Below, one piece after another: positions 11,925 through 24,346 of a stretch of DNA of 64,000 bases. The stretch covers positions 478,664 through 542,663 of the forward strand of contig MNCI01021399.1 in assembly GCA_015680685.1 (NCBI GenBank). Direction: 5' to 3'. How positions within the stretch are numbered: position 1 is the first letter of the stretch; the number at the start of each line of letters is the position of its first letter. The position numbers were made by a program, and so were the translations under genes. The notes under the pieces are model-generated. The model saw only the letters and a list, made by a program, of their open reading frames with translations. It had not been told where the DNA came from and ran no database searches. This DNA comes from Gnetum montanum. Its lineage: Eukaryota > Streptophyta > Gnetopsida > Gnetales > Gnetaceae.

Positions 11925-13160
11925 TCTTTATTATCCCATCTTAAGCAAGAGAGGTGGTCAGCAACCACATTCTTGGTCCCTTTTCAATCTACCATCCTGA
12001 GATCAAATTCCTACAAGATCATGAGCCACTGTATGACATGAGGGCTCATTGTTGGCTTGTTCATGAGGAAGCAAATTGCACTATGGTCCATGTGCACAAA
12101 TACTTTATATCCAAGCAAATAAATCATGAAATTTTCAAGAGCATACACCACTACCATTAGTTCTTTTTCTGTGGTGGTGTAATTTCACTATGCTTCCACA
12201 ATGCTTTGACCCGCACAGTGGATGTAGTTTGGATATTTCTTATCATCCATATGCATGAGCACTACTCCCAAGGCATACTTAGATGAATCCATCATAATGT
12301 GGAAGGGTCTAGAACAATTTGGTACTCATAGGATTGGTGTTTCTACCAATTTTTCTTTTAACTATTAGAATGCATGTTCACATTCCTTGGTCTAGATGAA
12401 AGGTGCATCTTTCTTTGTAAGCTCTACCAATGGTTTTACAATCTTAGAGAAATATTCTATGAATTTTTGGTAGTAGTTAGTGTGTCCAAGGAATGACTAA
12501 ACATCTTTAACTATCTCTAACTGGCATGTTATTTCTTGGATAACCCTTATCTTTTCTAGGTCTACATCAATTCCTTTTTGTAAAATTTGGTTCCCTAGCA
12601 TAATGCCTTCTTGGACCATGAGATGGTTCTTTCTCCAGTTGAGCCACAATTTTGTTTCAACACATTTCTTCAATACTTGCTCAAGATGGTCCAAGGCTTA
12701 CTCAAATGTAGCTCCATAGGTGGAAAAGTCATCTATGAAGACTTCCTCACCATTACTGATCTACTGTTGGAAGATACTAAGGACCATGCATTAAAATGTT
12801 GTAGGGGCATTGCATAGACTAAATGGAATCTTACAATATGCAAAAGTCCCTCAAGGACTCGTGAATATTTTCTTGGCCTGACCTTCTAGCATAATTTGGA
12901 TTTGGTTATAGCCATTATGACCATTTAAGAAGCTATAATAACAGTGCCTGGATATGGTGTCCAGCACTTGATCCACAAATGACAGTGGAAAATGATCTTT
13001 AAAAATTGCCATATTCAATAGCCTAAAGTTAATGCAAACTCACCACTTACCACCTTACTTTGGCATAATTACGAGTGGGCTAACCCACTCACTATCTGCA
13101 ATGGGATAGATGAACCCTACCTTGAGGATTTATTCAATTTCCTCCTTGATGATTTACTTT
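11925..13160 (-). pseudogene. Element A reverse transcriptase and RNase H (broken)
   Basis: Read from 13,160 down, the frame shows the RT blocks ADSEWVSPLVI, FRLLNMAIFKDHFPL, SFLNGHNGYNQI and VFIDDFSTYG, then an open piece 12694-12497, then RNase H blocks MDSSKYALGVV, TTEKELMVVVYALE and HMDHSAI down to about 11,930. The first catalytic Asp (normally SFLDG) is Asn; the second motif, IDD, is intact. At least six in-frame stops occur within the RT alone. Wording is close to E's RT (60.5-61.0 kb), so both belong to the Athila group. Confidence 0.85.
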
Positions 13161-14160
13161 AATTTGGGGTTCAACTGCCTCTGTAGCTACCTTCTAGCCT
13201 TCATGGTTGGATTAGTGTAAATGCAGTGCTCTCATATCCTCAAATTGATTGTTGTTAGGTCAAGATATGACCAAGAAAATGTTGTTGACCATTTGTTAAT
13301 CACTTTTAACAGCTTTTATTTTTTTAGGAGCAAGTTTTGCATCAATTATGACTAGTTTACCATTATTTAAAAATGCATATTCCATGTCAGTTGGTAATGT
13401 TTTTAGCTCTAGGGGCTCCTACTTGAAGTTGTTAAGGATTTTCAACTCTCCCCAACAAGTATCATCATCTTCATTAGAGAGTTGGGAATGAACTTGCTCA
13501 AGTTTATCCATGCCTTCAACATAAGCTCATGTTAGGCTCTTAGTTGGCTCCATGCATAATGTGCTACTATCTAAGTCAGCTATCAGCCATTGGTTTCCCT
13601 CCTATTTTGTGGTTTCTATGTATAGACACCTTTGAATATTGATTTCTTGTGCACACTAATTGCATGCTTTAATATATCTACCATTGATGGACCAAATCTT
13701 TTGCACAAATTTGTACTAGTTATCGTTGTACATGATGCATGGAATACACTTCCTCTCTATCTTTCCAAATTCATTTTCTTTGAAGATTTCCAGAGAGAGG
13801 ACCCTTATGCCCATACATGCATTGACCGTGCTTAACCAAGCTCTTCCCATAATGATGGGAAAGTAACTTTTGTAGTTTTCAACCTTGATCACAAAGAATC
13901 AGCAGGATAGGACCACCCACAAACTGTGGTCACAATGTCCTCTAATAATCCCAAAGGGACAATAATTTATTGATCTACCAATTCTAGATAGATATTACTC
14001 TTCTTGAGATGTGGTAGGTTCCAAGCCTTGTACATGTCATGGGAGATGAGATTAACTCTAAAATCAAAGTCAAGAAGGGCCTTGCATGGCTCATGTCTAG
14101 CAGATTTGCAAGTAAATGAGTAGACTTCCTAGGTTAGATCTTTTTCTGGAAAGATTACTA
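13161..14160 (-). pseudogene. Element A protease and linker to RT (broken)
   Basis: On the minus strand, about 14,110-13,790 encodes a retropepsin-like region: the CKALLD start, a VNLISHDMYKAWNLP block, the PLGLLEDIVTTVCGWSYP block and the FPIIMGRAWLSTV block, all shared with C, D and E. The catalytic triplet, DSG in E, reads D-F-D here. The remainder to 13,161 is the diverged linker before RT. No start or clean frame remains. Confidence 0.7.
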
Positions 14161-15959
14161 GCCTTGATCTAGTTGAAAAAATCATGAGTTAGCATTACAG
14201 TGCAAATCCAAGGTGCCACTTGGTTTGAAGGGCACTCAAAGGTATTTGATGTAGAGGATGAGGGTGTTGGACATGCAAGAAAATCAGCCATACTAGGTTG
14301 TGAGGGTTGGAGAGGACTACTAGGTCAGAACAAGGCTCTTTTTCTAGATCGATTGTCCAAACCACTTGGCTAGAAAGCTAGTTATAAATGTATAGCCCTT
14401 GTAGCATTTCATTGTTGCGGTTGTAAAGGAATCTTACCTTGCATAGATGGAGCGGGAGGTAACTGGGTTGAAGGTAGAGGTCTATGTGCAGATGGATGCA
14501 TAGGGTGATATAAATATGGGTTCTCCCCTTTAGTAGATGATGAATGTGTTTGGTGGTACTACAGAGGGTAATAGTGATGCTAAAATAAGGTATGACTTGC
14601 AAAACTTCTTGGAGAAATGAGTTGCTGAACGTAGTACCCATATGGATCTAGTTTCCTCTAAGGGTACTACTACCTTAACGATGGCATTCCTCATGATTGT
14701 GGTAGGTACCACTATTGGTATTGTTCATAAGGTTGTAGAGGGAATCCACCTGGGTAGTAAGCTTGTTATCGTTGGTGGAACCACTTTGGATTGCCTTGAG
14801 GGTAAGGAAATCATCTAGGTGCTTGCCTACGTGCTAGTCGAGGATTCAATGCATACACCCTAGACTCTTGTAAGTGTGAAACCATAGTGCAAAAACCCTT
14901 TGGATATTCATATTAACAAATATTACAATCAGTTGCATCATCAGAGTTGGTTTCCACAACTTCCTCTATGGCTGTAGCTTTATCTTAAACTCTATGATAG
15001 GCATGTTCAACTTCCTTTTGCCTCCTATGGTTATGATCACTATTTTGCTATTTGGATTCTTCAACAATCTTCATAGTAGTTTGAAATTTTTCATGCAAAG
15101 AGTCTTATAATATATCAACCTTTTCTAAAATATTGAAAATAGATTTTGAATGGGCAAGGTTTTCCTGTTCACCACTTCATCGAGTGGTGACTTCTCTTTG
15201 TCACAAAATTGGACCTCCCATTTTCTAATGGAAGGGTCCCAATTATACTATTTCACACTTTTTCTTTTTCTTTTTTAATTCACCTTCTTCTTTTGCTACA
15301 TGCTCAATCAGCCTTTGATTTTGATGAGCTCTCAATTCAGAAAATCTTCCTTAGGCATACAACCCAAGAGTTCATCTAGTTTCTACTTTGAGCCCATCTA
15401 TGATATGCTAAAGTTGTGTCTAAGAAAAACCATGGCTAGGGCATTAATGTAAGAGTGAATAGTATTTACCCATGGTAGCATCCAAGGGTTCATGTGTTTC
15501 TTATTTCTAGCCTTAGATTTGCCTTCTCAGATTAGACACTCTAGAGTATGTCTGGTATTTGTCATTAAATAACTCTAACATGATATTCGATTAATGAATG
15601 GATTCTAGTTTCAAGGACCAATACCAGCTTTTAGCTTCCTTGATGAGTATCCTAGGGAAGAGCTTGAGTTTTTTCCATTCATTTTCTATGTTCTATAAGG
15701 CATCGACATCATGGAAAGCTTGCAGATGTGTCTATGGATCAAAGTTGTATCCTCCCTCAAATATTAGGATATTATTCATGTCTAAGCACTTAATCCTACT
15801 ATCTTTCATATTCCTAGTTGGAATTCTAACTACGTCTACAATGTTGAGCATGCTTCAAGTCACTAATAGAGGTTCATCATCATCACTGCGTCAATGACGC
15901 TAATGATGGTTTCAACCATCCCTTTAATTCTAGTGGCCTTCACAATCATGGTTGTCTTG
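14161..15959 (-). pseudogene. Element A gag, C-terminal part (broken, cut by element B)
   Basis: Minus-strand sequence from 15,900 to 14,840 parallels C and D gag: the SMLxI...RIP block (near 15,860-15,820), the DMNNI-like block (near 15,790-15,750), the acidic SDSDDA block and a YPKG block (near 14,950-14,900). The last 700 bp are the low-complexity Pro/Gln/Tyr linker before protease. The gag reading is interrupted at 15959 by the LTR of element B and resumes at 32278. Many stops. Confidence 0.7.
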
Positions 15960-17452
15960 CGAAACACCACAAAATTTTGGGTCTCGGCATCTCAACTACA
16001 AATTTGGCTAAGTGTCAAAATGGTGGCACTTTGCCCATATTTTTTCAAGTGTTGAGTGTAGTCAACTCCAACTACCAGATTTGCAAAATTTTTCTAAAAT
16101 TTCAAAATGATGGCACTTTATGCACCATGTCACACTGTGTAGCATAGTGTAGCGTAGCACCCTGTTACGCTGTGTAGCGTAGCACAGCGTAGCACACCTA
16201 TTATGCTATGTAGCGTAGTGTAGCGTACCACCCTACTACACTGCATAGCATAGCACTATGTCTACTGTAGCGTAGCACCCTGTTACGTTGTGTAGCATAG
16301 CACACCTTTTACACTGTGTAGCGTAGCACCCTATTACGCTACATAGCATAGCACCATGTCTACTATAGCATAGCACCTTATCACGCTGTGTAGTGTAGCA
16401 CCATGTCTACTGTAGTGTAGCACCATGTCTACTGTAGTGTAGCACCCTATGTACTGTAGTGTAGCACCCTATCACGCTACAGTGTAGCACCATGTCTACT
16501 ATAGCATAGCACCCTATCAGACTACGTAGCATAGTACCATGTTTTCTGCAGCGTAGCACCCTATCTACTACAATGTTGCACCATGTCTACTGCAGTGTAG
16601 CACCCTATCTACTGCATTGTAGCACCCTTTCTAGTGTTGCAACCAACATCCTATCTCCTACATGTAACATGGGACGAGCATGGTCCCACCCACTACACTA
16701 CCATGTGGCACTTGATCTGCATTTTTGGCTAACCCTAGCCTTATAAATACTCCTGTGCCTTAGTGTTTTAGGGAGGCAAGGGAGAAGAGAGAGGGTGGCT
16801 TCCATTTTTGACTAGTAATGTAGTTGGCACTTCCATTTTTACATTTGGCACTTTCGCATCTTGGCACTTAGCTCCATGGGCAAACAAGATCCCAAGCACA
16901 CCACACTAGTAGAGAGGCACAGCTACACCACATGGTACACTGCAACCCCATGGAACATCACATGGTACATCATGGCTACTAACCTGACAAGCATAGTCTA
17001 ACACAGTGAGCACCAAACTTCATAGCTTGACACCATCGAGGCTATGACTACACTCCCATTATGCCTATTGTACATTGTGTATACCTTTGTGAATTAGCTA
17101 TGCTTCCTCTTTTGGGCTGGTGCACTCTTATTCTCAAATTCTGTTACATTTCTCAAGCATTTTTCTTTAGTATCTAGCATAACACATGTGTTTTCTTATT
17201 TTTTTCATACATATTTGCACATTCACATCACATTTCTTAGGATGGGATACCCTGATATGCTCTAGCTTTCCTAGACCTAATGCCCACGCGTAATGTAGTA
17301 TAAACTCTTCTCACACACGATCATTTTAACACCACGTAAGTCCCTATCTAATCGACAAGACCATTCAGGGAACCCTATTTCTATTTTTTTTAGCATATCC
17401 CTTGCACAGATTTGGGATTAGGTTGTATGCCTATGGACCTCTCGGTGTTCCA
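15960..17452 (+). repeat. Element B 5' LTR
   Basis: About 1.49 kb. It begins (c)gaaacaccacaaaatttt and ends gtgttcca. It contains a 22-bp satellite block, then a TATA box (ttataaatac, 16741-16750), an AGAGAGAGGGTGG tract and a long unstructured U5. It is clearly similar along its whole length to 30837-32277, with many substitutions, so the insertion is old. The first base differs from the right copy (c instead of t). Confidence 0.88.
16120..16660 (+). repeat. 22-bp satellite inside B 5' LTR
   Basis: Degenerate tandem units of the form ctgtagtgtagcaccatgtcta (22 bp; variants tgtagcgtagcaccctgttacg). Both LTRs of B carry the block, upstream of the TATA box, so it occupies U3 and may contribute to promoter activity or RNA structure. 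Confidence 0.85.
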
Positions 17453-18000
17453 AGCACCAACATTTTTGAATGCTATAATTTTTGGCACTAGAAGGAGGGC
17501 TTGAACCTTCATGTCTCTTCCTTGTGTCACGGGTAATCCTGCATGCTGTCTATACCCTATCACCTACTAGTGTAGATGTGACACCCCTATGGTTGTCTGC
17601 ACACCAAGTGATGTAGATTGGTCCCCATGACGGTTCCTCTAGAATCTTGTAGGATGAAAGCCATAAATTATTTACTGTGATACACTGATCATCTACTGTG
17701 TTATGCTACCTACATCTAGTGTAGCGTAGCGACCCTGTTAGTGTAGCAGTTCCTACACTATCCACTATGTTACACTACCTATCTACTGTGTTACACTACC
17801 TATGCCCTATGTAGCATAGTGGCCTTGTCAATGTAGCGATTCTCAAACTGTCTACTGTACTACACTTCCTACCCACTACGTTATGCAACCTGTGTTTTGT
17901 GTAGCATAGTGACCTTGTCAGTGTAGTGCTTCCACTATGTTACACTATCCACTATGCTATGCTATCTACTTTGTTATGTTGTCTACCGTGTTATGCTATC
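17453..18000 (+). other. Element B leader with further satellite units
   Basis: After the LTR end at 17452 a candidate primer-binding site starts at 17483 (tggcactagaaggaggg), about 30 bp inside, which is farther than usual; the tRNA is not certain. From about 17,680 the satellite resumes in a second form (ctactgtgttatgctacc with gtagcgtagcgacc) and runs up to the C insertion. It continues on the other side of C at 25,344-25,435, showing C landed inside the array. No coding frame. Confidence 0.6.
17996..18000. repeat. Target-site duplication of element C, left copy (ctatc)
   Basis: ctatc directly precedes the TGATGAG end of C and is repeated exactly at 25339-25343, directly after its CATCA end. 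Five bases is the usual size for Ty3/gypsy integrases. Confidence 0.92.
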
Positions 18001-18928
18001 TGATGAGACGTGATATGCATAAGCCGCGATATCGCATCCCCTGCGATATCACGTACGGGATATCGCGTTCCACCACCAAATCTATAAATAAGAGGTGGCA
18101 CTCCCCTCATTTCTCATCCTAGGCTAGAAGTAGCAAAGCTCTGGCAGATTGATCAGCCCAGAGATAGAATATTTTCCATGTGCCCGTAGTAGGAGTCCCC
18201 CAGGTGAACGGTTCTTTATTCGAGTAGCTTTGTACCTGAACGCAAGTTGTGTATGACAATAAAGACGAGCTTTATGGATAAACCTTGCAGTACATGGATA
18301 GGTTTATTTAATGTTATTTATTACTTTCCTAGTAATGCGGCATGAGTACGACTTGGTTATGAGCATTGACGAATGTGTACGGCTAGCCAAGGAATCGGCT
18401 ACTCATTGCGATTAGATTCTCTCACCCTTACCTCCTAGAACGTGATACAAGTATGACTTGATTACGAGCATCTACAGATGTGTATGGCTAGTCAAGGAAT
18501 CAGCTGCTTGTCACACTTAGGCTAGTTAGGTGTCTCAGTATGACCGCTTCGAGCATGTGTGTTACATGTGGTAATCCCAATAACGATTAGCGTTTGGTAG
18601 CCACAGTTGCACAGTTCAGGGTGTGTACGGCAAGTGGGAATAGATGTTGATGCTAGGGCTTAGTGTTGTAGTTAGATTTAGTTTTAGTCTCTCAACCCTT
18701 CACCCCTTATCATAGGAGATAAACCAGAAAAGACCCAAAAAAATCATATACCTTGGACTTACTTAACCATACACCGTGACAAGAACAAGTAAGTTTGGGA
18801 AGACAACGATTAATTAACCCCAAGTGTTCCTTGCGGAGTTTAGACATTTAGTCTATGGAGTTCGACCGGATCACGCATGCTACACTTGTTTCATATGGTT
18901 GAGTGTAGGGGTACCTTGCCACACATCA
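18001..18928 (+). repeat. Element C 5' LTR
   Basis: 928 bp, TGATGAG...CATCA. U3 begins with a cluster of GATATC-centred palindromes (about 18012-18070), then TATA (tctataaata, 18081-18090), then an AATAAA signal (about 18258-18263) followed by R-U5 sequence with paired blocks of the form gagtacgacttg...gtgtacggctag. Compared with 24347-25338 the U3 palindrome cluster is about 60 bp shorter; the rest is closely similar. Confidence 0.93.
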
Positions 18929-18929
18929 T

Positions 18930-18947
18930 TGGTGCCGTTGCCAGGGA
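18930..18947 (+). promoter_or_regulatory. Primer-binding site, tRNA-Asp type (element C)
   Basis: tggtgccgttgccaggga lies 1 bp after the LTR end. It is complementary, with two changes, to the 3' end of plant tRNA-Asp (TGGCGCCGTTGCCGGGGA type), the primer typical of Athila elements. Minus-strand cDNA synthesis would start here. Confidence 0.88.
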
Positions 18948-19069
18948 CTAAGTGTTTGTACGCCAATTAGAACATTAGGAAATATTTCACATCATTGTAA
19001 GCCTTAACAAACCTTTGGGTTAATTAGTTAAATAAGAACATATATAATGATGAACAGCACACCAATAAA

Positions 19070-20976
19070 ATGGCTTCTTCTCATAAGGTTAACTCACCTC
19101 GGGATAACACAGTCAGCGACATACACATAACCTAGACCAACCAAGTCCTAAACAGTATAAGATAGTTTATACTCATCCTGATGAGTATATGCCTGATTTC
19201 ACTTTTATCCTCCATCAGGATGAACAGTTGTGCTGGAGAGATTTGTTTGGTAATATCGTTTTACCACCAGATCAATCTGTTCCAAACATGCTCTTCCGCG
19301 TCTTAGCACAGATTGGCATGTAGGACTTATTCGCTGAATACATTGCTGGAAGATATCATATAAGGCATTATCATCCCATAGATGCCCAACATATTTGGGA
19401 CGAAAGGCAGGAGAGCCAACACTCATTGTTGAAGGGCAAGGTCCCCCATGTCCTTAGTGAAATAGGAGACGAGGAACCCCTCACAATGGATTTCTTAGGA
19501 AATGATGTTCCTCCTCCTCACAATGGTGAAGAGGTTAGGCATCAGAGCCTTCGATCAACTGTACATGCTACGGGCTCTGATCCCCTTGAACACCAACTAT
19601 TCACAGGAGGAACAACCACTCACACTAAGGATGGGTACTTTGATCGTCACAATGATCGAGGCTGAAGCAGCTGAAGAGAAGGTAAGAAACATTGCCATGG
19701 TGATGGATCCCCTTCCTCTTCTCCTTCATCTCACCATTCACACTCTCCTTCCACATTTGGGCACAACCATTGTGAGAACAATGGAGAGGGTAAAAGTAAG
19801 GAAGATGAAAGACCTCGACAGGAAGGTCAAGAGGAGTTAGGACAAGGGCAAGGACGTAGGGAGAGTAGGGAACCACCACAAAGACATCACATATGTCATG
19901 ATAGGGATGATCATGACAAACCCCTACTCACAACCCGAAGCATGCTAGACATCACAGAGGCAGTTAGGATCCCCACAAGGCACTTAAAAGATAGCAGGAT
20001 CAAGCGTTTGGACATAAATAATATCCCACGTTTTGAAGGGGGATACAACGCTGATCCTCAACATCATTTACAGCAATTCCACGATGCCTGTGCCTTGTAA
20101 AATATAGATAATACGTGGAAAAATCTTAAGTTGTTCCCAAGGACACTCACCAAAGAAGCAGAGAGCTGGTACTGGTCCTTAGAACCAGAAACCATCAGGA
20201 GGTGGAGTACGATGCTTGAACTATTCAACAACAAAAATCAAACGTAGTCCAGAGTGTCCAATTTGCATAAGCAGATCCAAGGCTAGAAACAAGGTGCTTA
20301 TGAACCCTTGGATGCTACCATGGCCCGTTACTATACACTACTCCATCATTGCCCAGGCCATGGGTACGCTAAGCGGGATCAACTTCGCCACATCGTGGAT
20401 GGGCTAAGGAATGAAACGAGAAGAACTCTTGGGACTTACGCCCAAGGGAGACTTTCCCAACTGAGATCCCATGAAGTTGAAAGTTTGTTGGAACAAGTAG
20501 GGCAAGAAGAGGATGAGCTATGTAAGAGGAAAAGTGCAGAAGAATACAACCATGATCCCTCCCTTCGCAAGAAGGGAGTGAATTTCTGTGATGAGGAGGA
20601 TGAGTCACCACTCGAAGAGTTGGTGAATCGGAAAACCTTACCGATCCAAAAGTTAACAACCGAGGTATTAGCTAAAGTAGAACAAATGTGGAATTCCTTA
20701 TACTCAAGAATAGAAATAGTCTTAAAAATTGTAGAAGATTCTAAGGTAGAACAAAGTAGTGACAAAGGCAATACCAAGCGGAGAAACTTAAGCCATGCAC
20801 ATAACAAGGGTAAGGGAAAAATTCCTATTTCTGATGAGGCTGTGAATTCTGATTCAGACGATGATAGTGGATGTGAGGTTTGCTACTATGATCATCCTAA
20901 GGGATGTTGCCCAATTTTCTCACATTTGCAGGAGTTTGGGGTGTATGCGTTAAATCCAAGACTTAATCAACAGTAA
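19070..20976 (+). pseudogene. Element C gag (broken)
   Basis: The start MASSHKVNSP aligns with the D start at 53329 (MPSSHKSNSP). Downstream come the HQDEQL-type N-terminal block (frame-shifted here), a Ser/His/Arg/Lys-rich linker (19.6-19.9 kb), the NNIPRFEGGYN block (near 20,030), the trans-frame HYTLLHHC / DQLRHIVDGL block, and an open C-terminal piece (20308-20976) with a coiled-coil-like segment, an acidic SDSDDDSGCE stretch and a DHPKGCCPI block. Gag would form the virus-like particle and bind RNA. No CCHC knuckle is visible; the Cys-x2-Tyr...His-Pro-Lys-Gly block takes its place. Frameshifts and several in-frame stops inactivate it. Confidence 0.82.
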
Positions 20977-22401
20977 ACACCCCGAAGGTTGCCTTATCCA
21001 CAAGGTAACCCAAGGCAGTTACACCAACCCTTAACATATTACCCAAGTGGAACGCCTCCACAAACTATTGGACAACATCAGCAGTGGCAATACCCACAAT
21101 CATGGGGGATGCCACCGCCAATGCAACAGTACCCTTATCGGTAGCCCGATCCTTATGGATATTATGTGTAGCAGCCAATTTCTCCAGGTGACTCTATGGG
21201 TCACACTACTCCCCAATGTCACTACCAAACTCAGGAGTACTTCAGGAGGACTCCTTCTCCTCTGGGAGATATCTCACATTCAACCCATCCTCTAACTCCA
21301 CCCGCACCTCTTCCACCTGTACTTCCCATACAACCTATTCCAACAATGCAGGGGGAATTACCTACCCAACCGCAGCAACGTAACGCCGTGAGAGCTATAA
21401 ATATTCAGCATGTAAATATCCAACCAGGTGCTAGTTCTAACAACTATACAAAGAAGAGACCCTTCTTCAGAACTAGGAGCCCAGACAAACTCTTGCAACA
21501 ACAAGCGGATGGGTACATGTATAGGCCTCTAACCACTAATGCTTCGAAGAACCCTTCAGTCCAACAACTAAGTATGCAAATAGTTATGTTGACACATACC
21601 GTAACTGACTGGATAAAGGTGGGCCATCTTCCTAAGAAACTATCTAACCCTGGGAACCCCTTAATTCATTTACAAATCAACGGAAATGCACCACATCGAG
21701 CTCTTCTTGACTCAGGTTCCGGAGTCAACCTAATTTGACAAAAGATATATCAAGCCTAGAACCTACCCCAACTTAAGAAGAGTAACATACAACTAGAGCT
21801 GGCTGACCAATCCATCGCCATTCCCTTAGGATTGGTGGAGGACATTATCACCACTGTGTGTGGGTGGTCATACCCAGCTAATTTCTTGGTGATTGAAGTT
21901 AACAACGAAGGGGGCTTCCCCATTATAATGGAAAGACAGTGGCTAAGCATTGTAGACGCATACCTAGGAATTCGTGATCTTTCCTTGCAAATTTCTAAGA
22001 TAAACATTTATGGAAAGATCGAGAAGAAGGAAGTTCCATGCATCACATACAGTGATTCATCGGGTGATGACATGGAGGATAGGTCTCCATGTGAGAGGTG
22101 TGCCCATGAAAGTGAGAAACAAAGATGCCTATATGTAGCAACCACGCAACCAGTAGTAGACACCCCGTGGTTGACAGCCACTCGAAGGAGCAAGAAAATA
22201 TGCATGGAACGAACTAAGGAAACTCATGCTAACAATAAAAGCATATATACATTGGAACATGAGCATCACCAACTTCCACCCCTTAACTTAAGATCATCAA
22301 TTGGGAGAAGTTGGGCACTTCTTAGAAATTCAAATAGATGCTCATTATTTTGGATCTCTCCCTTACAACTCAATCATGGGGGAGATGGCCACCTATGCTA
22401 A
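20977..22401 (+). pseudogene. Element C Pro/Gln-rich linker and protease (broken)
   Basis: 20,977-21,500 encodes a low-complexity Pro/Gln/Tyr linker with stops. Open frame 21196-21738 then carries the SNPGNPLIHLQI block and the retropepsin motif LLDSGSGVNLI at its end; a stop follows at once. Frame 21832-22401 continues the fold (TTVCGWSYPANFLV; FPIIMERQWLS, where related copies have GRAWLS). It ends in SIGRSWALL and then runs into CSLFWISPL, which in element E is encoded downstream of integrase. This is the internal deletion junction. The protease would cut the gag-pro polyprotein; the D-S-G triad is intact but the frame is broken. Confidence 0.82.
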
Positions 22402-24331
22402 CCATATGGGGCCCTCAGTTCTTTTTTAGTTTTTGTTTTACATGTTTTTATTTTACAAATTTCTTTAACTTTTCATTGTTTTTGTTTTACAACATCATTA
22501 CACTTTTCTATTTTTATTTTTTTTTTGCGTGTATGTGTGTGTTCCATCCACCCTGTAAGTTTGTCCCATAATAAGTGTTCAGACTGATGGTATGAACTAT
22601 TTTCATATTGATTGCTAATGTTTGGTTTTTACCTTTAAGTTACAATGTTGATACTAAGGTATGTTTCTTTTGATATGGCAGGCAATGAGATCACTTCATC
22701 CATCCATCCACCAATTCTATGGTTTCTATGGGCTTGGAAATGTACAGTTCCCTTCTATTAAGAACTTTAACGAATCGGTGACTGGGAATTTCTCAAACTA
22801 AGGAAGGACTCAAGGATTGCAAAGGGTGTGCCTTCAAGGGAACTTGGTGCTTTTGTGTTGTTCATTCTCTTGGGTGCTTGGATGTTTTCTTCTTAAGTTT
22901 TCTTACCATTCTGACATTACCCAATTGTCGGAAGCTGAGACAATAAAAATAAGAAGTCTTTGCATGGTGTGGTCCCCATGCATAAAAACACAAAACACAA
23001 AAATTCAAAAAAAAAGGAAAAAAACAAATCAAAGTGAGGATTTAAAGCACACCCCTTAGACGAAATAAAATTTGGGCTACAAGCACTAGTTATGGAACCA
23101 AAAGTGTTCCCTCTAACTCAGGCCCTTCTCGCTTCCCATCGCCTCCTTTGTTTCATCGAAATGGTGGTGGCTCTTTGAAGATGCATCCTCATTATCCAAG
23201 TGGATGGTTTAACCGAATGCATTGATGCAAAGTCACTCGAAGTGGTTGGTTTGAGGTCGGAGTTGGAATGATACTTGCCAAGTTGCATTAACTATGAAAC
23301 ACACAAGGGACTGTACACCACCTTGTTCTTGGGATTCCATTCCATTCTCTTTTCTCCTCTCCATCCTTCTCTCCATTGTTCACCTCATTGTCGGTTGTAT
23401 CATTAGTGTATATTTTGGTAGATATATTGTTTTCTTTTTGGTAAATTCTTCCAGTTAAGACTTTAACTCTTATTCCAAAGGACATTCCTAGAGCCTACGG
23501 ACTTTTTGAATGTGGGTCTCTCAAGGCATTAAGGGCATGAGCCTGCTTTGGGGAGGACCCACTGACATTCCTATTTGGAACATTAGTTAACTTCTTTTCC
23601 TTAACATTTTGCAATTAATTTCAATTTTTTTCATTTCCATCTTGACATCCATTTCATCGATGCCATAGTTGTCTTTTTTTTTTACCTATCTTTCTTACTT
23701 CTTTTCTTTCTCCATTCTAACGCTACTGGAGGTTCGCAATTAGTCATGGGGGTATGGGACCCGCTTTTTTCAATTTTCTCCTAGCCCCAAAATTTTTGAT
23801 TTTCTTCCTAACCCCTACACCTTCGGTAGTCATCATTACTGCCTTTTCCCAGATCCATATCAGCCATACCACAACCTAGCCAATGGACTTACACCGAAGT
23901 AAGGTATTAATTACTTAATGATTCAATTACCCTTGCTAATATATGATTTTTTTGTGTGTGCAGATGGCAATCATACAACAACGGAATGGATCTGGAGCAA
24001 ACACTTGGAATGGAGCAGTGCTAAAGCAGCTATGCATGGAGCAGAATTGATGATGAGCTTACGAATGGACAATGGAAGGCGCAATCTAGGCATTGGCAGC
24101 AGCAAGACTCTTTTCTCTTCTTCTCTTCTCTTCTTTCTCCTCTTTTCTCTCAGCTGCCAACTGTGGCCTAATGTCAATGTAATAAGGTGTTCACCGTTGT
24201 TGTCATGAACACTAGTTTTGTCAAGTCTTGTAATAATGATCCGTTCACATGTCATCCCATTAGTTCTCTTCCCATCAATAATTCCATACCTTCCTGATAT
24301 TCTTGTAAGGAACTCGAGGACGAGTTTTCAT
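22402..24331 (+). other. Element C 3' non-coding region
   Basis: Nearly 2 kb without a credible gene. It begins with a pyrimidine-rich stretch (22,420-22,540), and contains a ctttgcatggtgtggtccc block (22,957-22,980), a gggcatgagcctgctttgg block (23,530-23,550) and a PPT-like copy tagtcatgggggtatggga at 23741-23759. An earlier copy, aatcatgggggagatgg, lies at 22372-22388 inside the end of the ORF. The same order is present in D and, in part, in E, A and F. Confidence 0.75.
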
Positions 24332-24346
24332 TCAGTCATGGGGGTA
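24332..24346 (+). promoter_or_regulatory. Polypurine tract, element C
   Basis: tcagtcatgggggta abuts TGATGAG of the 3' LTR at 24347, the position where plus-strand DNA synthesis is primed. It is the third AGTCATGGGGG copy in the element. Confidence 0.85.

Noticed and set aside
16120-16660. Regularly repeated units as a CRISPR array
   Set aside because: Units are contiguous degenerate tandem copies without unique spacers, lie inside both LTRs of an element, and the DNA is plant nuclear.
19502-19879. ORFs 19502-19840 (+) and 19625-19879 (-)
   Set aside because: They are other-frame translations of the Ser/His/Arg-rich gag linker, matching 53894-54229 in D in the same shadow frames.
20369-20807. 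Minus-strand ORFs 20369-20659 and 20436-20807
   Set aside because: They are antisense shadows of the open gag C-terminus of element C; the same happens in D at 54725-55208.
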